A stretch of DNA of 64,000 bases from Firmicutes bacterium ADurb.Bin300 (GTDB lineage: Bacteria; Bacillota; Clostridia; Oscillospirales; Acutalibacteraceae). Under the pieces are notes generated by a model. That model made no database searches. It was not told the DNA's origin and was given only the letters and a program-made list of their open reading frames with translations. A program made the position numbers and the translations under genes. The DNA lies in the NCBI GenBank assembly GCA_002069015.1, contig MWBL01000003.1:18124-82123 (forward strand). The letters are read 5' to 3'. This document shows, piece by piece, positions 52,037-59,657 of this stretch (positions are counted from its first letter, which is position 1; each line of letters opens with the position of its first letter).

Positions 52037-53176
52037 ATGGCAAAGCTAAAGCTAATTACGATAGTAGGAACGAGACCCGAAATTATAAGGCTGTCCGAGG
52101 TCATAAAAAAATGTGATATTTATTTCGACCAGACTCTTGTTCATACCGGTCAGAACTATGATTATGAGCTGAATCAAATTTTCTTTGAGGATTTGCAGCT
52201 TCGCCCGCCTGATTATTATCTTGATTGCGTCGGAGAGGATTTGGGAGAAACCATAGGGGAGATTATTTCAAAATCCTATAAGCTCTTAGTTAAGCTGATG
52301 CCCGACGCCGTTTTAGTATTGGGAGATACAAATTCCTGCTTGTCCGCCATATCTGCAAAACGGCTTCATATCCCGATTTTTCATATGGAAGCGGGAAACA
52401 GATGCTTTGACGAGTGCCTTCCCGAGGAAACGAACCGCCGCATAGTTGACCATATAGCCGACATAAATTTATGTTACAGTGAACACGCAAGGAGATACCT
52501 TAATTCCGAAGGGACGGCAAAGGAAAGAACATATGTTACCGGCTCGCCGATGGCGGAGGTTCTCTCAGCGCATTTTGAGAAGATTAAAAACAGCAATATC
52601 CTTCAAACGCTGGGGCTTAAAAGGGGAGAATATATTCTGCTTTCGGCGCATAGAGAGGAGAATATTGATACACAGAACAATTTTATGAGCCTTATGAAGT
52701 CTGTCAATGCGCTCGCGGAAAAATATGATATGCCGATTATTTATTCGATGCACCCGCGCTCCAAAAAAATTATAAGTGAGCGCAGCTTCGTTTTTGACGA
52801 CAGAGTAAAAAGCCTTAAGCCGTTTGGGTTTTCCGATTACAACAACCTTCAAATAAACGCTTTTTGCGTTGTAAGTGACAGCGGGACGCTTCCTGAGGAG
52901 GCGGCTTACTTCAGCGTAAGGCATTTACCCTTCCCCGCAGTTTGCATAAGAACGAGTACCGAACGCCCCGAAGCGCTTGATAAGGGGAATTTCATTATTG
53001 CGGGCATAACCGAAAATGAAGTGCTTTCGGCAGTCGATACTGCGGTAAATATGAATATAAACGGAGATTTCGCATCAGAGGTGCCCGATTATACGGATGA
53101 GAATGTTTCCGTCAAGGTTGTAAAGATTATTCAATCTTACACATCAATTGTCAATAAAACAGTATGGAGAAAATGA
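52037..53176 (+). CDS. capG: UDP-N-acetyl-L-talosamine/UDP-GlcNAc 2-epimerase (CapG/FnlC/WecB family)
   Basis: Third enzyme of the UDP-L-FucNAc route, by position. The 379-residue protein has the non-hydrolysing 2-epimerase markers VGTRPEIIRLSEV (about 7-19), HTGQNYDYELNQIF (about 35-48), LGDTNSCLSA (about 95-104), EAGNRCFDECLPEETNRRI (about 116-134), SAHREENID (near 209) and VSDSGTLPEEAAYF. Sequence alone cannot separate it from ordinary WecB/MnaA; the capE-capF context makes CapG/FnlC the better call. Starts 2 bases after capF. Confidence 0.9.
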   Translation: MAKLKLITIVGTRPEIIRLSEVIKKCDIYFDQTLVHTGQNYDYELNQIFFEDLQLRPPDYYLDCVGEDLGETIGEIISKSYKLLVKLMPDAVLVLGDTNSCLSAISAKRLHIPIFHMEAGNRCFDECLPEETNRRIVDHIADINLCYSEHARRYLNSEGTAKERTYVTGSPMAEVLSAHFEKIKNSNILQTLGLKRGEYILLSAHREENIDTQNNFMSLMKSVNALAEKYDMPIIYSMHPRSKKIISERSFVFDDRVKSLKPFGFSDYNNLQINAFCVVSDSGTLPEEAAYFSVRHLPFPAVCIRTSTERPEALDKGNFIIAGITENEVLSAVDTAVNMNINGDFASEVPDYTDENVSVKVVKIIQSYTSIVNKTVWRK

Positions 53177-53673
53177 GGTTTCAACCTAAAAAGAAGCGAT
53201 TTAAAAAAATAGTATTATGGATGATGACGGTTATTTGTTTTATCACTATTTTTATCCTGTCGAGCCAGCCAGCGGAAAACTCGAATTCACTAAGCAAAGG
53301 GATAGTAGATAAAAGCTCTGAGGTGGCGCGACAAATTGCGCCGTCGGCGTCTGAAACGCCGCTTGCAAAGAAGATTTTCACGAACAAGTTTTTCAGAGAG
53401 GCGGCACATGTTATTATCTTTTCTTTCCTTGCGTTGTTCTTAACTCTATCGCTCAGGGAACAGCAGGTTAAGCTTTCATTTGTCTTGTCCGGTCTGATTT
53501 GCGTTTTGTATGCAATTTTGGACGAAGCGTATCAAAGCTATTTTATCGTCGGCAGGGACTTTGAGTTTGTGGATTTGATTAAGGATTGGTGCGGGAGCAT
53601 AATTGTAGTATTAATTGTGGCAACGGCGGTTCATATCGCAGAAAATATGAAGAGAAAGAAAAAAGAGGCATAA
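53173..53673 (+). CDS. VanZ-like family membrane protein
   Basis: A 166-residue protein with four hydrophobic segments and the VanZ pattern: FILSSQPAENSNSLS near residue 25, then HVIIFSFLALFL (near 80), DEAYQSYFIVGRDFEFVDLIKDWCGS (around 115-140). VanZ domains are tied to teicoplanin resistance and surface polymer ligation, without known biochemistry. Its ATG at 53173 overlaps the capG stop, and TGGAG lies just ahead. Member of the same operon. Confidence 0.85.
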   Translation: MRFQPKKKRFKKIVLWMMTVICFITIFILSSQPAENSNSLSKGIVDKSSEVARQIAPSASETPLAKKIFTNKFFREAAHVIIFSFLALFLTLSLREQQVKLSFVLSGLICVLYAILDEAYQSYFIVGRDFEFVDLIKDWCGSIIVVLIVATAVHIAENMKRKKKEA

Positions 53674-53677
53674 ATAT

Positions 53678-54751
53678 ATGAGATTTGCTTTGATTGGATG
53701 CGGAAGAATTTCAGGAAATCACATTACGGCGGCTCTCGAAAATAAGCTGCAGATTGTTGCTGTATGCGACATCATCGAGGAAAGGTCTCTCGATTTGATT
53801 GACAGGTTTTCGCTTGATGAGGAATGGGGAACAAAGAGCTATTGCGATTATAAAAAAATGATTAGAGAAAATCGTTTTGATTTGATTGCGATAGCTACCG
53901 ACAGCGGCAAGCATGCCGAAATCGCTTTATATTGCATCGAGAATAAAATCAACGTGATTATTGAAAAACCCATAGCCATGAGCATCGCCGATGCCGACAG
54001 GATAATCGAAGAAGCGACAAAGAATAATGTCAAGGTCTGCGCAAATCATCAAAACCGCTTTAATATAGCGGTTCAGCACCTTAAAAACGCTATTGAAGAG
54101 GGAAGAATGGGCACTATTTCGCATGGCGCCGTTGCCGTCCGCTGGAGCAGAGAAGAGAATTATTACTCTCAGGACGAGTGGAGAGGCACATGGAGTCAGG
54201 ACGGCGGAACGCTTATGAATCAGTGTATTCACGGGATTGATCTTTTACGCTGGCTTTTAGGAGACGAGGTGCTGGAGGTATACGGCGCGACACGGCGCCG
54301 TTTTCATGATTACATTGAGGCAGAGGACATCGGAGTGGCAGTTGTAAAGTTCCAAAACGGCGCTGTGGCAACTATCGAGGGAACAGTAAACGCATTTTGC
54401 GATGATATGGAGGAAACAATATATGTGTTTGGCGAAAAGGGAAATGTAAAATTAGGCGGTACGTCAGCTAATGAAATTAATATCTGGCAATTTGCAAATG
54501 AAAACGCCGAGGACATAAGGAACAAATCATTAAAGGAAGATACACGAAATGTATACGGTAACGGTCATATCAGCCTTTACAATGATATGATTAATGCAAT
54601 TGTTGAGGACAGGAAACCTTATGTAGATGCTTGTGCGGGAAAGAGAGCACTTGAAATGGTGCTTGCGATTTATAAAAGTCAAAAGACCGGGCAGCCCGTT
54701 AAGCTGCCGCTTGAAGAGTTTTCTACCGAGGAAATGATTGGTGAATTTTAA
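53678..54751 (+). CDS. Gfo/Idh/MocA family oxidoreductase, polysaccharide-locus type
   Basis: A 357-residue NAD-dependent oxidoreductase with ALIGCGRISGNHITA (about residues 3-17), ATDSGKHAE (about 72-80), EKPIAM (about 95-100), the CANHQNRFN segment (about 121-129) and GGTLMNQCIHGIDLLRWLLG (about 175-194). In surface-sugar loci such enzymes (WbpB-like) oxidise C3 of UDP-sugar acids, but no partner aminotransferase is seen here, so its substrate is open. ATG 53678 follows AAAAGAGG. It is the last sugar gene before the thioredoxin pair. Confidence 0.85.
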   Translation: MRFALIGCGRISGNHITAALENKLQIVAVCDIIEERSLDLIDRFSLDEEWGTKSYCDYKKMIRENRFDLIAIATDSGKHAEIALYCIENKINVIIEKPIAMSIADADRIIEEATKNNVKVCANHQNRFNIAVQHLKNAIEEGRMGTISHGAVAVRWSREENYYSQDEWRGTWSQDGGTLMNQCIHGIDLLRWLLGDEVLEVYGATRRRFHDYIEAEDIGVAVVKFQNGAVATIEGTVNAFCDDMEETIYVFGEKGNVKLGGTSANEINIWQFANENAEDIRNKSLKEDTRNVYGNGHISLYNDMINAIVEDRKPYVDACAGKRALEMVLAIYKSQKTGQPVKLPLEEFSTEEMIGEF

Positions 54752-54771
54752 TATGGAGAAAGCAGACAGAT

Positions 54772-55320
54772 ATGAAAAATAAGAGAAAACTTCAAATACT
54801 GATTCCCTTGCTTATCTGTTTTGTTGTGCCAGGATTGTTCATAATCAAGAATTACGAGGAGAAAAAAGAACCGCAAAACGGCGAAGGGACAACAGTTTTA
54901 GAGGATGCTCCAAATGAGGATTTGTTTTACGCCTTGAATATCAATATGGAAAAGCTGACTTCTTACGGTTTTCCGATAATTATTGATTTTGGCTCTCCCT
55001 CTTGCGTATGGTGCGTGAAAATGCTGCCCGATTTAGAAAAAATGTACACGCAATACAGCGGCAAGGCAACAATCAGATATATTGACATTTCAAAGTACCC
55101 CGAAGAGGCAGGGGATTATCCTGTTACCGCAATACCCGCACAGTTTTTCTTTAATGCGGACGGAACACCTTTTACCCCGAGTGAAGAGCTTCAAGAAGGG
55201 ATAGGATTTTCGTTTTATGAAGATAAATCAACAGGCAAAAGGTTTACAGGGCATGTAGGGGCGCTTATGGAGCCCGATCTTCGCGCCATTTTAGACGAGA
55301 TGGTAAATGCCGATGGATGA
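54772..55320 (+). CDS. Membrane-anchored thioredoxin-fold protein with CVWC site
   Basis: Extracytoplasmic thiol-redox protein, 182 residues: an N-terminal helix (about residues 7-25, basic start), then a thioredoxin fold (about 45-180) with IIIDFGSPSCVWCVKMLPDL (about 66-85; active site CxxC) and the cis-Pro in VTAIPAQFFF (about 118-127). The 20-residue insertion before the last helix (about 135-160) is unusual. It lies directly ahead of a CcdA gene, overlapping it, which implies it receives electrons from CcdA. RBS ATGGAGAAAG. Confidence 0.88.
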   Translation: MKNKRKLQILIPLLICFVVPGLFIIKNYEEKKEPQNGEGTTVLEDAPNEDLFYALNINMEKLTSYGFPIIIDFGSPSCVWCVKMLPDLEKMYTQYSGKATIRYIDISKYPEEAGDYPVTAIPAQFFFNADGTPFTPSEELQEGIGFSFYEDKSTGKRFTGHVGALMEPDLRAILDEMVNADG

Positions 55321-56002
55321 ATTTTTTCAAACTCTTTCCTCACTTATTAAGGATAATTTTTGGTTTGCTCCCTTATTTGCTTTGTTAGCCGGGGTGGTAA
55401 ACTCACTTATGCCCTGCTGTCTCTCAACGCTTCCTTTAATTATCGCCTATGTATCGGGAACATCCGAAAACAATCCTAAAAAGGCATTGAGGTTTTCCCT
55501 TGTATATGCCATTGGTTCTGCCGTTACTTACACAACACTGGGCGTTATTGCCTCATTTTTCGGCGGTCTTATAGGTCGCGGGAACAAATGGTGGTATATT
55601 GCGCTGGGCGTTCTTATGGTGATAATGGCACTCCAAATGTGGGAAATATTTAATTTTATTCCGTCAACCTATTTGCAATCAAAAAGTAAACGCACAGGGT
55701 ATTTGGGAGCATTTATCGCGGGCATACTCGCAGGGGTGTTTTCGACTCCGTGCTCGACCCCCGTACTCGTCGCTTTGCTTGCGATTGTTGCAGGGAAGGG
55801 AAATGTCCTTTGGGGTGTGCTTTTGCTGCTTTTGTATTCGGTGGGCAACGGCGCGTTAGCGGTGATTTGCGGAACGTCGATAGGCTTAGTAAAAAAACTC
55901 TCCGGCAATGAAAGGCTTGATAAAGCCGGGAATATTATAAAGATAATTTTGGGAATGTTGATACTCTCGTTGGCGTTTTATCTGTTCTATCTCGCGTTTT
56001 AA
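55307..56002 (+). CDS. CcdA/DsbD-like cytochrome c biogenesis transmembrane protein
   Basis: Membrane thiol-electron carrier of the CcdA family, 229-231 residues, with six hydrophobic segments. It has the redox Cys residues in NSLMPCCLSTLPLI (about 32-45) and GVFSTPCSTPVLVALL (about 142-157), matching the paired Cys of CcdA. ATG 55307 and ATG 55313 are both possible; each overlaps the thioredoxin gene. It passes reducing equivalents to the thioredoxin-fold partner outside the membrane. Last gene of the long operon that begins at 44902. Confidence 0.88.
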   Translation: MPMDEFFQTLSSLIKDNFWFAPLFALLAGVVNSLMPCCLSTLPLIIAYVSGTSENNPKKALRFSLVYAIGSAVTYTTLGVIASFFGGLIGRGNKWWYIALGVLMVIMALQMWEIFNFIPSTYLQSKSKRTGYLGAFIAGILAGVFSTPCSTPVLVALLAIVAGKGNVLWGVLLLLLYSVGNGALAVICGTSIGLVKKLSGNERLDKAGNIIKIILGMLILSLAFYLFYLAF

Positions 56003-56051
56003 TTTTAACAGGGATTTTATTAGAAGCTTGTTTAGCGATAGGAAGGCTTTG

Positions 56052-57557
56052 ATGTCGGCTAAGGCAAAACAGGAGGAGCAATTTACCGGACGAAGATACG
56101 TCGGAACACATGAAACAATAGCCTACATAATGAACGATTTTTCCAATGCGTTCAATATAAACGCGTACACAAACAGGTTTATCTGGGATGTTGTGGGGAT
56201 AGACTTCAAAATTTCTGCGTTTATCGGTATATTTACAGGAATCTGGGATGTTATAAACGACTCGTTTTTTGCCGTTATTGTTGACAGAACGCGTACTCGC
56301 TGGGGTAAATTCAGACCCTATATAATTTCTTTTCAAATACCCTTGACTCTTTTGGCTACGCTATACTGGCTGATGCCTTTTTTATTTCCCGCAACAAACC
56401 CGACATATCTCCCTAAGCTGATTTATTATTTCACCCTCGGAGTAGTTCGGGAGACGGCGGGCACCTTTACAAGCATAGCAAAAACAGGCTATATGTCTAC
56501 ATCCACGCCAAGCCCGGGAGAACGCGCGAGACTCTTAATGCTCGCCAATTTGATAACGGGTTATTTAGGAGAGGATTTGCCGAGCATTCTAATGAGCGTA
56601 TTTTACGATTTAATAAATAACGGAACCTTAAGGTGGAGGTTCGACAAGCTTTTTCTTTTCATGGGTGTCGGCACAGGCGTAGTTTCCTGTGCACTAAGCC
56701 TTTGGTATTTCCTTGTTTCGAGAGAGCGGGTAATGCAGTCTATCGAAAAGCCGAGTCTTAAACAGGGCTTAAAGGCAATAATAAACAACTACCCCGTTTT
56801 ACTTATGACTCTTTCGTCCTTGCTTGGAAGTTTCAGCGTCAGTACCGATAAAAGCACATATATGATAGATGTTTTGGGTTCTGCTTCACTTGACCTTATA
56901 ATTAACGCGCCCTCGGGTATGGTGGGTACTATTAGCTACGCCTTTGTTCCCTGGCTGCGCAGAAGGTTTTCGACGAAATCCATGTGGGTTTTTTCCGATC
57001 TTTACGGCAGGGTTCGCTGGACTATAGTATTCCTTCTCGGACTTTATAAGAAAAATTATAAAAATCGTGTTTTTATGGGTATAGTTTTAGGGATTGAGGC
57101 TTTTTTCGGGAAACTGACCTTTGGGCTGAACAATGTAATTTTAGCCGATATGCAAAACGAAGTTATGGATTATTGCGAATGGAAAAACGGCTACCGCGTC
57201 GAGGCAACGACTGAGGCCGCAAAAAACCTTATCCTAAAGCTGCAAGGTGTTTTTATGGGATCTGTAAGGAGTCTCATTTACGATAATATCGGATACACAC
57301 AAATGAGGGCAATAGGAACGCAGACCGAAAAAACAAAGTTTTGGCTTTTTGGCATGTGTACAATTGTACCCCAGCTGACGGGGATACTTTCGGTAATCCC
57401 GAAGTTCCTTTATCCGATTAACGCCAAGATGCGCAATACAATGTATTTGCAGCTTAACGAACGCAGAATGGAGATTGCAAAAAGGGTAAGCTCTGCAAGT
57501 GAAGAGGAGCTTTCCGTCCTAAGCAAAAAACAGCTTGAAGGCGGTCTGATACCATAA
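56052..57557 (+). CDS. GPH-family sugar:cation symporter, MFS
   Basis: A 501-residue MelB/GPH-like transporter with about twelve hydrophobic segments; family loop DRTRTRWGKFRPYI (about residues 78-91), and second conserved block DYCEWKNGYRVEATTE (near 375-390). It differs considerably from the GPH protein at 1074-2618 and may not share its substrate. ATG 56052 is preferred because of AGGAAGG; ATG 56028 in frame has no RBS. Beside rhamnose mutarotase (opposite strand), which hints at a deoxyhexose or glycoside (weak inference). Confidence 0.86.
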   Translation: MSAKAKQEEQFTGRRYVGTHETIAYIMNDFSNAFNINAYTNRFIWDVVGIDFKISAFIGIFTGIWDVINDSFFAVIVDRTRTRWGKFRPYIISFQIPLTLLATLYWLMPFLFPATNPTYLPKLIYYFTLGVVRETAGTFTSIAKTGYMSTSTPSPGERARLLMLANLITGYLGEDLPSILMSVFYDLINNGTLRWRFDKLFLFMGVGTGVVSCALSLWYFLVSRERVMQSIEKPSLKQGLKAIINNYPVLLMTLSSLLGSFSVSTDKSTYMIDVLGSASLDLIINAPSGMVGTISYAFVPWLRRRFSTKSMWVFSDLYGRVRWTIVFLLGLYKKNYKNRVFMGIVLGIEAFFGKLTFGLNNVILADMQNEVMDYCEWKNGYRVEATTEAAKNLILKLQGVFMGSVRSLIYDNIGYTQMRAIGTQTEKTKFWLFGMCTIVPQLTGILSVIPKFLYPINAKMRNTMYLQLNERRMEIAKRVSSASEEELSVLSKKQLEGGLIP

Positions 57558-57586
57558 CGGTAAAAAAACACAAGCGTTTTGCACTT

Positions 57587-57901
57587 TCAGTCAAGGTGAA
57601 ATACGGGCAAAAGGTCTTTCGACACAGGACTGTTGTCGGGATTGGTTTCCATTATATCGGCCATATAGTCCCACCACTTGCGGCATATAGCGGCTTCAGC
57701 GCTCTTTTTCCAAAGCTCCTCATCCTCAAGCTCAATGTACCCGTATAAGACAAGAGTTTCTTTATCGAGAAATATTGAATAGTTATGTCCGCCGTGGTCG
57801 GCTATCATTTGGCGCATCTCAGGCCAAAGCTCATTGTGTCGTCTCTCATATTCCGCCTCAAAGCCCTCATAAAGCTTCATCTTAAAGCCTTTCCTTATCA
57901 T
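57587..57901 (-). CDS. L-rhamnose mutarotase (RhaM type)
   Basis: Interconverts the alpha and beta anomers of L-rhamnose, feeding rhamnose isomerase. The 104-residue protein starts MIRKGFKMKLYEGFEAEYE and has the active-site His in ERRHNELWPEM (about residue 21), SIFLD (about 42-46), LYGYIEL, and WWDYMADIME (about 76-85), which are typical of RhaM. No other rhamnose genes lie next to it. RBS AAAGGCGGG upstream of ATG 57901. Could also act on other hexoses in the YiiL-like family. Confidence 0.88.
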   Translation of the reverse strand: MIRKGFKMKLYEGFEAEYERRHNELWPEMRQMIADHGGHNYSIFLDKETLVLYGYIELEDEELWKKSAEAAICRKWWDYMADIMETNPDNSPVSKDLLPVFHLD

Positions 57902-57954
57902 ATTTTCCCGCCTTTCCTTGTATGTAACAACAAGCGACTGCCGCTTTTATAGAT

Positions 57955-58890
57955 TTATGCCTTTCCTTTGCAGCCCAGAACATGCTCGATTTTATGGGCT
58001 ACCATATCCCTTATCGCCTCGCGTGCAGGGGAGAGGTATTGTCTCGGGTCAAAGTGCGAGGGGTTTTGTGCCATATATTTACGAATTGCCGCAGTCATTG
58101 CAAGGCGCAAGTCAGAGTCAATGTTTATTTTGCAAACCGCTCTTTCGGCAGCCTTCCTGAGCTCGCTTTCGGGAATTCCGATTGCGTTGTCCATTGCGCC
58201 TCCGAACATGTTTATTTCATCTACGAATTCGGGGACGACTGAAGACGCGCCGTGAAGGACAATAGGAAATCCGGGGAGCTGTTTTTCAACCTGCTCGAGA
58301 ATATCAAGACGAATTTTCGGTTCCTGACCGGGCTTAAACTTAAAAGCACCGTGACTTGTGCCGATAGCTATCGCAAGGGAGTCAACGCCGGTCTTATTAA
58401 CAAAATCATAGACCTCCTCCGGCCTCGTATAAGAGGAATCCTCTTGTGAAACCTTTACGTCGTCCTCAACGCCCGCAAGGCGTCCAAGCTCTCCTTCAAC
58501 TACTACACCGTGAGCGTGGGCGTATTCCACAACCTTTTTTGTAATGGCTATGTTTTCCTCATACGGGAAATGGGAACCGTCTATCATAACGGATGTGAAT
58601 CCCCCGTCAATACATGATTTACAAATCTCGAAATCTGCCCCGTGATCAAGATGCAAGGCAATGGGCAACCCTGTTTCAATTACGGCAGCCTCAACAAGCT
58701 TTGTAAGATAAACATGGTTGGCATACTTTCTTGCCCCGGCGGAAACCTGGAGAATAAGGGGGGCATTGAGCTGCTTTGCCGCCTGGGTAATACCCTGGAT
58801 AATCTCCATATTATTAACGTTAAAGGCGCCAACCGCATATCCCTCCTCCCAGGCTTTCTTAAACATCTGTTTTGTTGTTACAAGTGGCAT
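57955..58890 (-). CDS. Class II fructose-bisphosphate (or tagatose-bisphosphate) aldolase
   Basis: Zinc-dependent aldolase of glycolysis/ketohexose phosphate metabolism, 311 residues. Motifs: VGAFNVNNME (about 19-28), LHLDHGADFE (zinc His with Asp; about 77-86), SVMIDGSHFPYEENI (near 102-116), VEGELGRLAG, and LHGASSVVPEF (about 207-217). It resembles the FbaA group with an extra C-terminal part DPRQYLSPAREAI, common to Clostridia Fba. Start ATG 58890 after AAAGGAT; TTG 58899 is less good. The FBP versus TBP choice is not decided. Confidence 0.92.
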   Translation of the reverse strand: MPLVTTKQMFKKAWEEGYAVGAFNVNNMEIIQGITQAAKQLNAPLILQVSAGARKYANHVYLTKLVEAAVIETGLPIALHLDHGADFEICKSCIDGGFTSVMIDGSHFPYEENIAITKKVVEYAHAHGVVVEGELGRLAGVEDDVKVSQEDSSYTRPEEVYDFVNKTGVDSLAIAIGTSHGAFKFKPGQEPKIRLDILEQVEKQLPGFPIVLHGASSVVPEFVDEINMFGGAMDNAIGIPESELRKAAERAVCKINIDSDLRLAMTAAIRKYMAQNPSHFDPRQYLSPAREAIRDMVAHKIEHVLGCKGKA

Positions 58891-58917
58891 ATTTTTCAAT
58901 CCTTTCGGTATTTATGA

Positions 58918-59415
58918 TTAAATGTCGTTTTCCTTGAAGCTTATAACTATTTCATCTCTTGTCGGAAGAAGGCGGGTAAGCTTTACTCCTGCCGCATTAA
59001 GCATGCGCTTGCTTGCTTTGGTTGCGGGAGTATCGGCATACTTGTCGCTTAAATAAACAACCTCGCGTATTCCGCTTTGAATAATCGCCTTTGCGCATTC
59101 ATTGCATGGGAACAGTGCGACATATATTTTGCTACCCGAAAGATTTGCACCGCGGCAGTTGAGTATCGCGTTAAGCTCGGCATGGCAGACATAAGGATAT
59201 TTCGTACTCAATTCGTCACCCTGACGCTCCCAAGGGAATTCATCATCGCTGCAGCCGGCGGGGAAACCGTTGTAACCCACAGACATAATACGCCTGTCAG
59301 AATTTACTATACATGCCCCTACTTGCGTATTCGGGTCCTTGCTTCGGCAGGCGGAAAGAAGAGATATTCCCATAAAATATTCGTCCCACGGAATATAGTC
59401 GTTTCTCTTAGGCAC
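58918..59415 (-). CDS. dCMP deaminase family protein (ComEB-like)
   Basis: Zinc deaminase that turns dCMP to dUMP for dTMP synthesis. The 165-residue protein has the zinc motif CHAELNAI (about 73-80) and PCNECAKAI (about 100-108), plus SVGYNGFPAGCSDDEFPW (about 42-59), characteristic of dCMP deaminases. GTG 59415 is chosen as start, with AGGAGGT 6 bases before it; a longer frame from 59499 would add a hydrophobic stretch that is unlikely to be real. Adjacent to, but with its own start unit from, the aldolase gene 27 bases downstream. Confidence 0.88.
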   Translation of the reverse strand: MPKRNDYIPWDEYFMGISLLSACRSKDPNTQVGACIVNSDRRIMSVGYNGFPAGCSDDEFPWERQGDELSTKYPYVCHAELNAILNCRGANLSGSKIYVALFPCNECAKAIIQSGIREVVYLSDKYADTPATKASKRMLNAAGVKLTRLLPTRDEIVISFKENDI

Positions 59416-59595
59416 CGCATAACCTCCTGACAAACATTCTTTTATAACTACGATAATTAAAATTACTATTATTATACATATAAAGCTGCTTGTTTTCAAT
59501 ATGTTTTTGGAACCTTGGGAGATATTTGTCGCAAAACGTTTGTTTTTATCACTCCGGTGTTTTAATGAAAATATATAATTATCAAAATAAAACTG

Positions 59596-59624
59596 TTGCT
59601 TTTTACCGTAAAAACTGTTATGAT
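59596..59624 (+). promoter_or_regulatory. Promoter of the ceramidase-like gene
   Basis: TTGCTT, 17-nt spacer, TATGAT, about 34 bases before the ATG. Confidence 0.6.
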
Positions 59625-59657
59625 TAACCTATAAAATAAAAAGACGGAGGATTTGAT

